From assembly GCA_902798975.1 (NCBI GenBank), contig CADBYT010000002.1, positions 1 to 64,000 on the forward strand: a stretch of 64,000 nucleotides of DNA, given 5' to 3'. The DNA comes from an uncultured Bacteroidia bacterium. GTDB lineage: Bacteria > Bacteroidota > Bacteroidia > Bacteroidales > UBA932. This document shows positions 34,098 through 42,531 of the stretch, one piece after another (position 1 is the stretch's first letter; each line of letters begins with the position of its first letter). The notes under the pieces were generated by a model. That model did no database searches. It saw nothing but the letters and a program-made list of their open reading frames with translations, and had not been told where the DNA came from. The position numbers and the translations under genes are program-made.

Positions 34098-35420
34098 ATG
34101 TTTGAAAACCTCTCAGATAGACTCGAAAGGTCCTTCAAAATCCTGAAGGGCGAAGGTAAGATCACCGAAGTCAACGTGGCCGAAACGCTCAAGGAAATCC
34201 GCCGGGCGCTGCTCGACGCGGACGTTTCCTACAAGGTGGCCAAGGACTTCTGCGACCGTGTGAAGGCCAAAGCGATGGGCGCCAATGTACTCACGGCCGT
34301 CAAGCCACAGCAGATGATGGTCAAGATCGTCCACGACGAACTGGCCGATTTCATGGGTTCCCAACAGGCGGAGATCAACCTCAAGGGCTCCCCTGCCGTG
34401 GTGCTCGTGGCCGGTCTGAACGGTTCCGGTAAGACGACCTTCAGCGGCAAACTGGCGCTGCACGTCAAGAGCAAGCGCGGCATGAAGGTTCTCCTGGCCG
34501 CCTGCGACACCTTCCGCCCCGCCGCCATCGAGCAGCTGAAGACCCTGGGCACCCAGGTGGGCGTCGAAGTCTACGCAGAAGACGGGGAGAAAGATCCCGT
34601 GAAGGTGGCAAAGGATGCCATCCAGTACGCCCGCCAGCAGGGCATCAGCGTCGTGATCGTGGATACGGCCGGCCGCCTGACGGTGGACCAGGAGCTGATG
34701 GAGGAAATCTCCACCCTGCATAAGGCCGTCTCTCCGACGGAGACGCTCTTCGTCGTGGACGCCATGACCGGCCAGGATGCCGTCGAATCAGCCAAGGCTT
34801 TCAACGAGGCCATCGACTATGACGGCGTGGTGCTGACCAAGATGGACGGCGACACCCGCGGCGGTGCTGCGCTTTCGATCAAAGCCGTCACCGGCAAGCC
34901 CATCAAGTTTGTCAGTTCCGGCGAGAAGATGGAGGCCCTCGATATCTTCTATCCGGCCCGCGTGGCGGACCGTATCCTGGGCATGGGCGACGTCGTTTCC
35001 CTGGTCGAGAAAGCCCAGGAGCAGTATGATGAGAAAGAAGCACGAGCTCTCAAGAAGAAAATCGCGCACAACCAGTTTACGCTCGCTGATTTCTACGATC
35101 AGCTGAAGCAGGTGCAGAAAATGGGAAATATGAAGGATCTGGCCGGCATGCTTCCGGGCATGGACAAGGCGCTTCGCGATGTCGACATCCCCGATGACGC
35201 GTTCAAGTCAACCGAAGCCATCATCCAGTCCATGACGCCTTACGAGAAGGAGCATCCCGAATGCCTCAACGGCTCCCGGCGCCAGCGTATTGCGAAGGGC
35301 TCCGGCACGACGGTCGCAGATGTCAACAAACTGCTCAAACAGTTTGAACAGACCCGCAAGATGATGAAGATGGCTGTGGACGGATCGCTCCAGCAGCGCC
35401 TCAAGGCATTCAGAAGATAA
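34098..35420 (+). CDS. ffh: Signal recognition particle protein Ffh (SRP54)
   Basis: 440 residues with N, G and M domains in order. P-loop GLNGSGKTTFSGKLA (about 107-121), G-domain motifs DTFRPAAIEQL (about 138), DTAGRLTVD (about 188), TKMDGDTRGGAALS (about 246) and the methionine-rich M domain (about 300-440, including MLPGM and NGSRRQRIAKGSGT). It binds 4.5S RNA and signal peptides and docks with FtsY. Its last 11 bp overlap the convergent 5'-nucleotidase gene. Confidence 0.98.
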   Translation: MFENLSDRLERSFKILKGEGKITEVNVAETLKEIRRALLDADVSYKVAKDFCDRVKAKAMGANVLTAVKPQQMMVKIVHDELADFMGSQQAEINLKGSPAVVLVAGLNGSGKTTFSGKLALHVKSKRGMKVLLAACDTFRPAAIEQLKTLGTQVGVEVYAEDGEKDPVKVAKDAIQYARQQGISVVIVDTAGRLTVDQELMEEISTLHKAVSPTETLFVVDAMTGQDAVESAKAFNEAIDYDGVVLTKMDGDTRGGAALSIKAVTGKPIKFVSSGEKMEALDIFYPARVADRILGMGDVVSLVEKAQEQYDEKEARALKKKIAHNQFTLADFYDQLKQVQKMGNMKDLAGMLPGMDKALRDVDIPDDAFKSTEAIIQSMTPYEKEHPECLNGSRRQRIAKGSGTTVADVNKLLKQFEQTRKMMKMAVDGSLQQRLKAFRR

Positions 35421-37122
35421 GCGCGAGATCCTGTTCGAACAACGGGTTCACGAGTTTCTCCGGCACGAAATGCCACTCACCGAGTACGGCGCGGTTGCCA
35501 AAGTCCTGAGTACCCACGGTACCGTGCTTCTTGAAGTACTGATAGACCATCTCGCGAATCTCGGGAAGACGCTCCTGAATCCGGTCGTCGACCTCGTCCT
35601 TTGACAGGCCCGCTCCCTTCTGGAGAATTTCCCCGCCGCCGCTGGCACGATACGATGTCATGGCCACGGTGTACATTTCATCCTGCTTGAACGGGGCGCC
35701 GTTCGCGAGCGAGGTAATCTTCACGCGCTTCCCGTAAGGCTTTGTCACGTCCACGGTATAGACCAATCCCGCCGCTGAATCGAAATTATAGGTCCGGCCG
35801 ACGAAGGACCAGCGCTGTGCCCCCGTCCTGGGATCCGGCGCATCAGAGATTTTCAGGACATGTTCCCCGGGAGTCTGGATCCAGTTATCGTAGGAATACT
35901 CCAGATAGTCCTTGATTTCCGAACCCTTCATCTTGACGACATAGAGCTGATTCTCAAAAGGATAAATCGTGAACATGTCGTTGAAGATCACCTGGCCGGC
36001 TGAGACCGTGCCGTCAAATGTCAGGGGTGCCATGAAGGAAATCTGGGCGCCGGACGCCTCCAGCTGGACCATGTGGATTAGCGCTGCATAGTCGTTCATG
36101 CCTGTATATGCATCGCGTGTATGAAGATCTACCGCAAGCGTCCCCACGGGCTGCAGGGTAAAAGCCTTGACGGCCTCAAAGGCCGGGCGGAAGTGCTCTT
36201 TCATCTTCTCGTCCACCTTGTTCTTGTCCATCCGGACATACTCGCCTCGCACCTTTTTGCCGCTCTCCTTGGACATCGAGACGACGGCGTGGCCGACGTT
36301 GCCGGCCCGGGCTCCGCCGTTGATCAGCCAGGTTTCGTCCTTCTGCGCGATGAACGGACGATGGTCATGCGAGCAGACCAGGATGTCCACGCCCTGCAGG
36401 CTCTCCAGCAGGTCCAGGCCTTGCGACTCGAGGATAGAGCCATTCCCCTCGCCCGTCCCGGAATGCGTCAGCACCACAACCACATCCGGATGTTCCTTTT
36501 CGCGGACCTTGTCCACCCATTCCTGAACGCAGGGGATCAGGGATTCAAACTCGATCCCCTCCCAGATCGGCTCGTCGAGCCAGGCTTCCATGTTGGGGTT
36601 CGTGAAGCCGATGACGACCACTTTCATTCCACCGCGATGGAAAACCTCATAGCTTGCAAAATAGGGGTTATCGTCATCGTCGAGGGCATTGGCGGCCATG
36701 AACGGAATGCCGTGGGCGCGCAGCTGGGCCGCCACCTTGTCATAGACCGCGTGGCCCGCCTCGATGTCATGGTTGCCGACGGCAATTGCGTCGTAGCCCA
36801 TATAAGCCACCAGCTGGACGAACATATGCTCGCCCTCCGTGTCCACGTAATTATAGTAATAGGGGGCATTGTCTCCCTGAAGGCAGTCGCCGGCGTCCAG
36901 GAGCAGGACATTCTTCTTTCCGACGGCCCGGCGCAGGCTGTCCACCCAGGCGTTCACGGACATCAGGCTGGTCTTGTTGGCCTGTCCTTCGACATACGGC
37001 TCGTCAAACCAGCTGCCGTGGACGTCGCCCGTCGTCACGATGTGGAGCGTCCGTTCTCCGGAGGTACATGCCGCCGCCAGGAAAAGGACGGCGAGTAATA
37101 TGGTTATCAGTCGTGGTCTCAT
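35410..37122 (-). CDS. 5'-nucleotidase/UshA-type metallophosphoesterase lipoprotein
   Basis: 570 residues from the ATG at 37122. Lipobox FLAAACTSGE. Metallophosphatase domain about 25-290 with TTGDVHGSWF, LDAGDCLQGD, VGNHDIEAG and CSHDHRPF metal ligands; 5'-nucleotidase C-terminal domain about 320-530. It probably releases nucleosides or phosphate outside the inner membrane. A TATTTTTG box ends 7 nt before the ATG, so the mRNA is likely leaderless. Converges on ffh with an 11-bp overlap and diverges from the GSCFA gene. Confidence 0.93.
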   Translation of the reverse strand: MRPRLITILLAVLFLAAACTSGERTLHIVTTGDVHGSWFDEPYVEGQANKTSLMSVNAWVDSLRRAVGKKNVLLLDAGDCLQGDNAPYYYNYVDTEGEHMFVQLVAYMGYDAIAVGNHDIEAGHAVYDKVAAQLRAHGIPFMAANALDDDDNPYFASYEVFHRGGMKVVVIGFTNPNMEAWLDEPIWEGIEFESLIPCVQEWVDKVREKEHPDVVVVLTHSGTGEGNGSILESQGLDLLESLQGVDILVCSHDHRPFIAQKDETWLINGGARAGNVGHAVVSMSKESGKKVRGEYVRMDKNKVDEKMKEHFRPAFEAVKAFTLQPVGTLAVDLHTRDAYTGMNDYAALIHMVQLEASGAQISFMAPLTFDGTVSAGQVIFNDMFTIYPFENQLYVVKMKGSEIKDYLEYSYDNWIQTPGEHVLKISDAPDPRTGAQRWSFVGRTYNFDSAAGLVYTVDVTKPYGKRVKITSLANGAPFKQDEMYTVAMTSYRASGGGEILQKGAGLSKDEVDDRIQERLPEIREMVYQYFKKHGTVGTQDFGNRAVLGEWHFVPEKLVNPLFEQDLALIF

Positions 37123-37128
37123 AATGCA

Positions 37129-37146
37129 CAAAAATAATTATTTTTG
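37129..37146. promoter_or_regulatory. Palindromic divergent promoter pair
   Basis: CAAAAATAATTATTTTTG is an 18-bp perfect palindrome. Its left half is a TATTTTTG box for the minus-strand gene (ATG at 37122, 7 nt after the box) and its right half a TATTTTTG box for the plus-strand gene (ATG at 37155, 9 nt after). The two boxes are 2 bp apart. Confidence 0.6.
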
Positions 37147-37154
37147 CGAAGATA

Positions 37155-38003
37155 ATGAAACTGTTTACCGAGATTCCTTGCGAGAAAGTTGCGGAACTGG
37201 CACTTTCCGACCGTATCTGCGTCCTGGGCAGCTGCTTCGCCGACGAAATAGGCGCCCGGATGGAGGCGGCCGGCTTCGACGTGCTCCGCAACCCTTTCGG
37301 CACCCTCTACAACCCGGCATCCATCGCCGCTGCGGTGGCGCGACTGGACAACGCGGAGCCCTTCACGCCGGAGGATTGCGTGGAAATGGGCGCCGGCGCC
37401 GGACGGATCTGCAGCTTCTCGCACCATACTTCCTTCGCCCGTCCGACGGCGGAGGAATTCCTCGCGCATGCGAATGAGCGCCTCGCAGAGGCTTCCGCAC
37501 GCTGGTGCGCGTGCAAGCGGGTTATCCTGACGCTCGGCACTGCCTGGGTATGGCGCGCCCTGGAGCGGCCAGGGCAGCCGGTCGTGGCCAATTGCCTGAA
37601 GCGTCCCGCGCGGGAGTTCGCGCATGAGCTGCTGTCCGTCGAGGCCTGCACGGAGTTGCTGCGCGGCATCATCGAGGCCCATCCCGACAAGCAGTTCATC
37701 CTGACCGTCTCCCCCATCCGCCACCTCGGCGACGGCGCCCACGCCAACACCGTCTCCAAATCGACGCTGCACCTTGCAATCCAGCAACTTCCCGTCGCCT
37801 ACTTCCCCGCGTACGAGATCGTCATGGACGAACTCCGCGATTACCGTTTCTACGCCGACGACCTCGTCCACCCAGCCCCGGCGGCCATCCAGATCATCTG
37901 GGAACGCTTTCTGGACGCCTGCACCCTCCCCTCCGAACGCGAACGCATCCTCGCCGCCGAACGCGCCTCCCGCGCCGCCGCGCACCGTCCCGGTCGGAAC
38001 TGA
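37155..38003 (+). CDS. GSCFA-domain protein
   Basis: 282 residues. The family motif CVLGSCFADEIG (about 22-33) and NPFGTLYNP (about 47-55) are followed by SHHTSFARPT, ILTLGTAWVW and VSPIRHLGDG (about 180-190) and DDLVHPAPAA (about 234-243), giving the SGNH-hydrolase-like Ser/Gly/Asn/His set. GSCFA proteins are presumed esterases or acyltransferases; the substrate is unknown. No signal peptide. It is divergent from the nucleotidase gene through the palindromic promoter. Confidence 0.9.
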   Translation: MKLFTEIPCEKVAELALSDRICVLGSCFADEIGARMEAAGFDVLRNPFGTLYNPASIAAAVARLDNAEPFTPEDCVEMGAGAGRICSFSHHTSFARPTAEEFLAHANERLAEASARWCACKRVILTLGTAWVWRALERPGQPVVANCLKRPAREFAHELLSVEACTELLRGIIEAHPDKQFILTVSPIRHLGDGAHANTVSKSTLHLAIQQLPVAYFPAYEIVMDELRDYRFYADDLVHPAPAAIQIIWERFLDACTLPSERERILAAERASRAAAHRPGRN

Positions 38004-38010
38004 TTAAACC

Positions 38011-38120
38011 GAGATTCGCCGGTCTTCCCTTGCGGGCGGCCGGAAATTATTTTTCGGACAAGTTTGCCGAAAAACCAATTTCCGCTCCGCCCTCCACAAC
38101 GCCCTCGCGCGACCGGCGAA
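38011..38120. repeat. Nested long palindrome between GSCFA and the ABC operon
   Basis: Outer arms ATTCGCCGGTC (38014-38024) and GACCGGCGAA (38111-38120) enclose a hairpin with GGAAATT + TTTTTCGG (38042-38057) pairing with CCGAAAAA + AATTTCC (38067-38083). The string GAGATTCGCCGG also occurs, inverted, at 47903-47914. Probably a dispersed palindromic element; it could also end GSCFA transcription. Confidence 0.55.
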
Positions 38121-38197
38121 GGACAAGTGCACTCCCCTCGCGCACGTGCGGAAATAGAGGTGTGAATAAAAGGGTGAAAAAAAATTTTGCAGAAAAA

Positions 38198-38228
38198 TTT
38201 GGAAGTTTAAATTTTTGTTGTACCTTTG
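38198..38228 (+). promoter_or_regulatory. Complete Bacteroidota promoter of the YtrA-type ABC operon
   Basis: TTTG (38198-38201), 19 bp, then TACCTTTG (38221-38228): an exact consensus in both boxes with ideal spacing. Confidence 0.75.
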
Positions 38229-38230
38229 CG

Positions 38231-38252
38231 GTGTACTAATGAACTAATACAC
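38231..38252 (+). promoter_or_regulatory. GntR/YtrA-type operator
   Basis: Imperfect 22-bp palindrome with perfect outer arms GTGTA / TACAC and inner CTAAT / CTAAT halves, beginning 3 bp after the -7 box. A repressor here would block transcription of the operon, which encodes its own GntR protein at 39892-40230. Confidence 0.6.
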
Positions 38253-38263
38253 TGCAAAACGTT

Positions 38264-39094
38264 ATGATAAAAATTAAAGATTTAGCCTTCAGCTATGGAA
38301 AAAACGAGGTCCTGACAAACATCTCGATGGACCTGCAGCCCGGCAAGATCTATGGTCTCCTGGGCGAGAACGGCGTCGGAAAGACCACGCTGCTGACCCT
38401 CCTCTGCGGCCTCAAAAAGACCCAGACCGGTACGATTGACACGGACGGCCGCGATCCCTGGAAACGCGAGCCCGCCCTTCTGCAGGATCAGTACTACCTC
38501 CCCGACGAGGTGGCTCCGGTCAATGACAAGGCCCGCTGCTGGGCCAGGTCTACCGGCAAGTTCTGGCCGAACTTCCAGCTCGATACCTTTGACAAGATCA
38601 TCCGGGAATTCGAGGTGGATCCGGAGCAGAAAATGAACACCATGTCCGCCGGCCAGCTCAAGAAGACCTACATCGCGTTCGCCCTCGCCTGCGGCACCCG
38701 CTTCCTCTACCTCGACGAGCCGACCAACGGCCTGGACATCCCGTCCAAGGCCCAGTTCCGCTCCGCCCTGATGAAGTACACGGCAGAGGAAAGCACCATC
38801 GTCATCTCCACCCACCAGGTGCGCGACCTGGAGAACATCATCGACCCGATCATCATCCTCGACCGCCGGGATGTCCTCCTGAACGCCAGCATCGAAGAGA
38901 TCGCCGACAAGCTCTATTTCGACTACGGCACCACCCTGCACCCCGACGCGCTCTACTCCGAGCAGCTGCCCGGCGGCTTCATCCAGGTGCTCCCCAACAC
39001 GGAGAAAGCCGACAGCAAGGTGAACATCGAAGCCCTCTTCAACACCGTCCACAAGCACAAAGACCTCGTCAAAAACCTCTTCAACCATGAATAA
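38264..39094 (+). CDS. ABC transporter ATP-binding protein (YtrB-like)
   Basis: 276 residues. Walker A GENGVGKTTLLTLL (about 34-47), signature region NTMSAGQLKKTYIAFAL (about 125-141; MSAGQ replaces LSGGQ) and Walker B RFLYLDEPTNGLDIP (about 146-160). A C-terminal tail of about 70 residues follows. It forms an ABC exporter with the overlapping permease gene (8-bp overlap) and is controlled by the YtrA-type regulator. In Bacillus, YtrA operons respond to cell-wall antibiotics; that role here is inference. Confidence 0.92.
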   Translation: MIKIKDLAFSYGKNEVLTNISMDLQPGKIYGLLGENGVGKTTLLTLLCGLKKTQTGTIDTDGRDPWKREPALLQDQYYLPDEVAPVNDKARCWARSTGKFWPNFQLDTFDKIIREFEVDPEQKMNTMSAGQLKKTYIAFALACGTRFLYLDEPTNGLDIPSKAQFRSALMKYTAEESTIVISTHQVRDLENIIDPIIILDRRDVLLNASIEEIADKLYFDYGTTLHPDALYSEQLPGGFIQVLPNTEKADSKVNIEALFNTVHKHKDLVKNLFNHE

Positions 39095-39887
39095 CATCTT
39101 CGACATCAAGCGCTTCGGGAATTACTTCCTGTACGATCTGCGCAACGCGAAAAATAATTACGGACTCAGCCTGCTGATCCTCGGCACGCTGTCCGTCTCC
39201 ACCTTCGTCATCTACGAGCTCTTCTCCCTGATCTTCTCGCAGCATTTCTCGGAGATGCCCGTGGCCATGAAATACATGGTGTTCTTCGCCGCCATCACCG
39301 TCGTCATCCTCGGGGCCGGCACGAAAATCTACGGCAACCTGACGGAGAAACGGGCCGGATCCAACTTCCTGATGCTCCCGGCCTCCACTTTCGAGAAGTG
39401 GCTTTCGATGGGGCTGATCACCTGCATCATCCTTCCTGTCATCCTCCTGGCCCTGCAGCTGGGCAGCGACGCCCTGGCCAGCTTCATTTTCCCGAACAGC
39501 TACGGCGACCGGCTTCTGGAACTCATCGCCATGCAGGAACTCAAGGAAAACCTGCTTGAAAACGGCATCCGCGTCAACTGGGCCGGTCTTCTCCTGCTGG
39601 ACTGGAGTGAGTACATCCTGACTTTCACCCTCGGTGCCATCTGCTTCAAGAAGAGCAAGATTGCCAAGACCATCCTGTGCATCTTCTGCATCAGCATGAT
39701 CCTTTCCACGCTCGGCATGATCTTCATCGGCCGGAACGGCACCATGTACATCAACTGGTTCGACCAGTTCGACACGCCGGTCAAAGCCGTCAAGGCGCTC
39801 AACTGGCTCCTCAGCATCGCCTTCACCATCGTGGTCGGCGGTATGCTCGGCGGCATCTACTACCGTCTCCGGACACTTAAACATTAG
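39087..39887 (+). CDS. ABC transporter permease subunit
   Basis: 266 residues with about six membrane helices (near 28-48, 66-84, 105-125, 165-185, 192-215 and 240-260), no soluble domain. It overlaps the ATPase gene by 8 bp and precedes the GntR gene by 4 bp. This fits the ABC-2-like permeases found with YtrB-type ATPases. Substrate unknown; export of lipid or peptide-type compounds in envelope stress is the usual guess for this family. Confidence 0.85.
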   Translation: MNNIFDIKRFGNYFLYDLRNAKNNYGLSLLILGTLSVSTFVIYELFSLIFSQHFSEMPVAMKYMVFFAAITVVILGAGTKIYGNLTEKRAGSNFLMLPASTFEKWLSMGLITCIILPVILLALQLGSDALASFIFPNSYGDRLLELIAMQELKENLLENGIRVNWAGLLLLDWSEYILTFTLGAICFKKSKIAKTILCIFCISMILSTLGMIFIGRNGTMYINWFDQFDTPVKAVKALNWLLSIAFTIVVGGMLGGIYYRLRTLKH

Positions 39888-39891
39888 ACAT

Positions 39892-40230
39892 ATGGAATTC
39901 GACAGCAACAAACCCATCTACATCCAGATCGCGGACAATCTCTGCGAGCGGATCCTCTCCGGGGAATTCAAACCCGGCGGGCGCATCCCCTCGGTCCGGG
40001 AATGGGGTGCACAGATCGGAGTCAACCCCAACACCGTGGCCAGGTCCTACGAGATCCTCACGGACCGCAAGGTCATCTTTAACCAGCGCGGCATCGGATT
40101 CTTCGTCGCAGGCGACGCCCTGGACGTGATCCGCGACACGGAACGCCGCAAGTTCATCGACGAGGAGCTTCCGCTCTTCCGCAGCCGGGCCAGCCTGCTC
40201 GGAATCGACCTCAAAGAATTTATCAACTAG
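39892..40230 (+). CDS. GntR-family regulator, YtrA subfamily
   Basis: 112 residues: an N-terminal winged helix (KPIYIQIADNLCERILSGEF, GGRIPSVREWGAQIGVNPNTVARSYEIL; about 6-60) and only a short two-helix C-terminal part, which defines the YtrA subfamily. Third gene of the ABC operon, so autoregulation through the palindrome at 38231-38252 is expected. It is followed after 11 bp by the head-GIN gene, which probably belongs to the same regulon. Confidence 0.93.
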   Translation: MEFDSNKPIYIQIADNLCERILSGEFKPGGRIPSVREWGAQIGVNPNTVARSYEILTDRKVIFNQRGIGFFVAGDALDVIRDTERRKFIDEELPLFRSRASLLGIDLKEFIN

Positions 40231-40241
40231 AACACAAAAGC

Positions 40242-40982
40242 ATGAAAAAGATACTTCCCTTCCTCCTGGCCGTGGCCACGCTGACCACCCTCCCCTCCTG
40301 CCGTTTCATCAGCGTCAGCGACGAGTTCAATGAAACGTTGCTTAACTCAGGCTTCGACATGAGCAACAGCGGCTCCGGCGAGCGGATTACCGCCAGCGAC
40401 AACTACATTACCCGCGAAGCGATGACCGGGGATTTCCACTCCCTGAACTGCAACCTCCCCGGCGACGTGATCTACACCCCCGGCGACTGCGCCGTCTCGA
40501 TTTACGCCCCGGACAACGTGATGGAACGCATCAGCGTCAGCAATGAGAACGGCACCGTGGTAATCAAGTCCAATCTCAACCGCATCCGCAACCTCAAGAA
40601 GATCACCGTCAATATCTCGAGCCCGGTACTGGAGAGCGTGAACTTCAACGGCGCCGTGGACTTCAACGCCCCGGAAGGCATCACCGCCCTCAACTTTGAC
40701 GCCACCGTCAACGGCGCAGGCGACATCGACATCAACGGCCTGCAGGCGAACGAAGCCGAGATCACCGTCAACGGTGCCGGCGACGCCAAGATCGAAGGCC
40801 TCGACTGCGACGCCCTCATGATCTCCATCAACGGCGCGGGCGATGCGTCCCTCTCCGGCAAGGCCGGCCGCGCGGACTTGAGCATCAGCGGAGCCGGCGA
40901 CATTGACGCCCGCAATCTGAACTGCTCCGACATCAACTCCAAGATCCGCGGCATGGGCAGCATCAAGCGTCCCAAGGAATAA
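40242..40982 (+). CDS. Head-GIN (DUF2807) domain lipoprotein
   Basis: 246 residues. Lipobox LTTLPSCRF (Cys about 22). The mature part is a repetitive parallel beta-fold with four near-copies of VNGAGD/INGAGD/ISGAGD (about 160-225), characteristic of head-GIN auto-transporter adhesin-like domains. It likely sits on the periplasmic or outer membrane face; function unknown. Fourth gene in the YtrA-type operon and followed by a strong terminator, so it may help the envelope stress function of the ABC exporter. Confidence 0.87.
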   Translation: MKKILPFLLAVATLTTLPSCRFISVSDEFNETLLNSGFDMSNSGSGERITASDNYITREAMTGDFHSLNCNLPGDVIYTPGDCAVSIYAPDNVMERISVSNENGTVVIKSNLNRIRNLKKITVNISSPVLESVNFNGAVDFNAPEGITALNFDATVNGAGDIDINGLQANEAEITVNGAGDAKIEGLDCDALMISINGAGDASLSGKAGRADLSISGAGDIDARNLNCSDINSKIRGMGSIKRPKE

Positions 40983-41012
40983 AACCTGATTAAACAATAC
41001 TATACTTAAACG

Positions 41013-41050
41013 GCTTGCGGGCACCCTGTGACAGGATGCCCGCAAGCTTT
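41013..41050 (+). terminator. Intrinsic terminator of the YtrA-type operon
   Basis: Eleven-bp stem GCTTGCGGGCA / TGCCCGCAAGC followed by TTTTC. Confidence 0.85.
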
Positions 41051-41100
41051 TCGGAGCGTAGAGTTAAACTTAAAATATTACTTTATAACCAAATTATTAA

Positions 41101-41667
41101 TTAAAACATAGGAATATCAAACGTGGAGGCGGGGATCGTGGCGTTCTCTTCGAACTTTACGACTTCGTTGCCAAACTGGAACTGGCCGCCGTCGGTGAGG
41201 GACTTCAGGGTGATGCCCTGCCACACCCACACGGTCTGGTTCATGTCCATACCCATCTGGGAAGCGGAAAGCGTGTACTTCGTGCACTCCTTGCCAAGGA
41301 TCGTCTCCTTGCCGGCTTCCTTGATCTTGTTGGCGGACTTGACCGCGTCGGTCAGATTCAGGAAGTTGATGTCGCTGCCGCCCATCATACCGCCGTCAGG
41401 CATTTCCTGGACCTGCTTCTCGGAAGCATTGATCATGTAGGTCTTGCCGTCTTTGCGGAGAATGGTCATCTCCATCGAATTGCCCATGAAGTCCATTTTC
41501 ATCTTCTGGGCCTCGAGGGCGCCATAGTTGTCGAAATAGATGGTGGTTTCACCCATTTCGGATTTCTGGGTCAGAATGCCCGACTTGATGCCGTAGCGGT
41601 TCTGGGCCGAAGCCACGCCTGCCGCACTTGCGAGCAGGAGTACCAGAGTAATTAGTTTTTTATTCAT
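41101..41667 (-). CDS. Secreted protein of unknown function (DUF4412-like)
   Basis: 188 residues. Signal peptide to SAQN (about 22). The mature region has paired beta-strands and a methionine-rich middle (KMKMDFMGNSMEMTILRKDG, MPDGGMMGG) and a C-terminal half with ILGKECTKYTLSAS and VWVWQGITLKS, resembling periplasmic DUF4412/LolA-like folds; this is a weak assignment. Its promoter has TATGTTTG at 41702-41709 with two GTCGAA repeats 21 bp apart upstream, shared with the secreted-protein gene at 22298. Confidence 0.8.
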   Translation of the reverse strand: MNKKLITLVLLLASAAGVASAQNRYGIKSGILTQKSEMGETTIYFDNYGALEAQKMKMDFMGNSMEMTILRKDGKTYMINASEKQVQEMPDGGMMGGSDINFLNLTDAVKSANKIKEAGKETILGKECTKYTLSASQMGMDMNQTVWVWQGITLKSLTDGGQFQFGNEVVKFEENATIPASTFDIPMF

Positions 41668-41701
41668 AATGGTAAAAAGGGTTTGTCGTCGTTTTCTGGT
41701 G

Positions 41702-41765
41702 CAAACATAGAAAAACCGGGCCGTGTCCGGTCCGGTTTTTCGACGAATTGCCTGATTTCTTCGAC
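41702..41765 (-). promoter_or_regulatory. Promoter with two 21-bp-spaced GTCGAA sites and an overlapping hairpin
   Basis: Minus strand: TTCGTCGAA sites centred near 41763 and 41742 (exactly 21 bp apart), then TATGTTTG at 41709-41702, about 42 nt before the ATG at 41667. Between them AAAAACCGG/CCGGTTTTT (41711-41740) forms a hairpin that can end the upstream YebC transcript. Confidence 0.6.
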
Positions 41766-41777
41766 GAACGGCCCTAT

Positions 41778-42530
41778 TTACTCTTCGGCGGGTTTCATCG
41801 TCGTGTAGACGTTGGTCACGTCCTCGTCATCTTCCAGCATGCCGATGAGCTTGTCGAGGGTGGCGCGCTGCTCGTCGGTGACATCCTTGAGATCCACGTT
41901 GGGGATCTGCTCGAAGCCGCCGGAGATGAGCTCGTAGCCGTTCTCCTCGATGTACTTCTGGATCTGGCCGTAGGCGCTGTAGTCGCCGTACATCACGATG
42001 ACGGGGGTCACGTTGCCGTCCTTGTCCTCTTCTTCCTGGCGGAAGAGCTCCTCCACGCCGTAGTCGATGAGTTCGAGCTCGAGCTCCTCGAGATCGACGC
42101 CCTCTTTCTCCTTGACGCGGAAGGTGCATTTGCGGTCGAACATGAAGCTCACGGAACCGGTCGTGCCGAGCGAGCCGCCGCACTTGTTGAAATAGCTGCG
42201 GACGTTGGCGACGGTGCGGGTATTGTTGTCCGTGGCGGCCTCCACGAGGTAGGCGATGCCATGCGGGCCGAAGCCTTCGTAGATGATCTCCTTGAAATCG
42301 CCCTGCTTGCTCTCGGTGGCCTTCTTGATGGCGCGCTCGATGTTCTCCTTGGGCATCTGCTCGGCACGGGCCTCGGCCATGAGGGCGCGGAGGCGCGGGT
42401 TGCCGGTCACGTCGGGACCGCCCTGCTTGACGGCGATGGTGATTTCTTTGCCCAGCTTGGTGAACGTGCGGGCCATGTGGCCCCAGCGCTTCAGTTTGCG
42501 CTCCTTGCGGAATTCAAATGCTCTTCCCAT
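41778..42530 (-). CDS. yebC: YebC/PmpR-family protein
   Basis: 250 residues from the ATG at 42530, giving the family start MGRAFEFRKERKLKRWGHMA and ARTFTKLGKEI. Family features continue: GGPDVTGNPRLRALMAEAR, MPKENIERAIKKA and YEGFGPHGIAYLVEAATDN (about 85-105). YebC proteins have been called regulators and, more recently, translation factors that relieve stalling. It lies 1 bp after the TPR gene stop in a two-gene minus-strand operon, and a hairpin at 41711-41740 follows it. Confidence 0.95.
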   Translation of the reverse strand: MGRAFEFRKERKLKRWGHMARTFTKLGKEITIAVKQGGPDVTGNPRLRALMAEARAEQMPKENIERAIKKATESKQGDFKEIIYEGFGPHGIAYLVEAATDNNTRTVANVRSYFNKCGGSLGTTGSVSFMFDRKCTFRVKEKEGVDLEELELELIDYGVEELFRQEEEDKDGNVTPVIVMYGDYSAYGQIQKYIEENGYELISGGFEQIPNVDLKDVTDEQRATLDKLIGMLEDDEDVTNVYTTMKPAEE

Positions 42531-42531
42531 A

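Noticed and set aside
38264-40982. Lantibiotic immunity locus
   Set aside because: The ABC/GntR layout is YtrA-like, but no lantibiotic biosynthesis gene is nearby; left as an envelope-stress exporter of unknown substrate.
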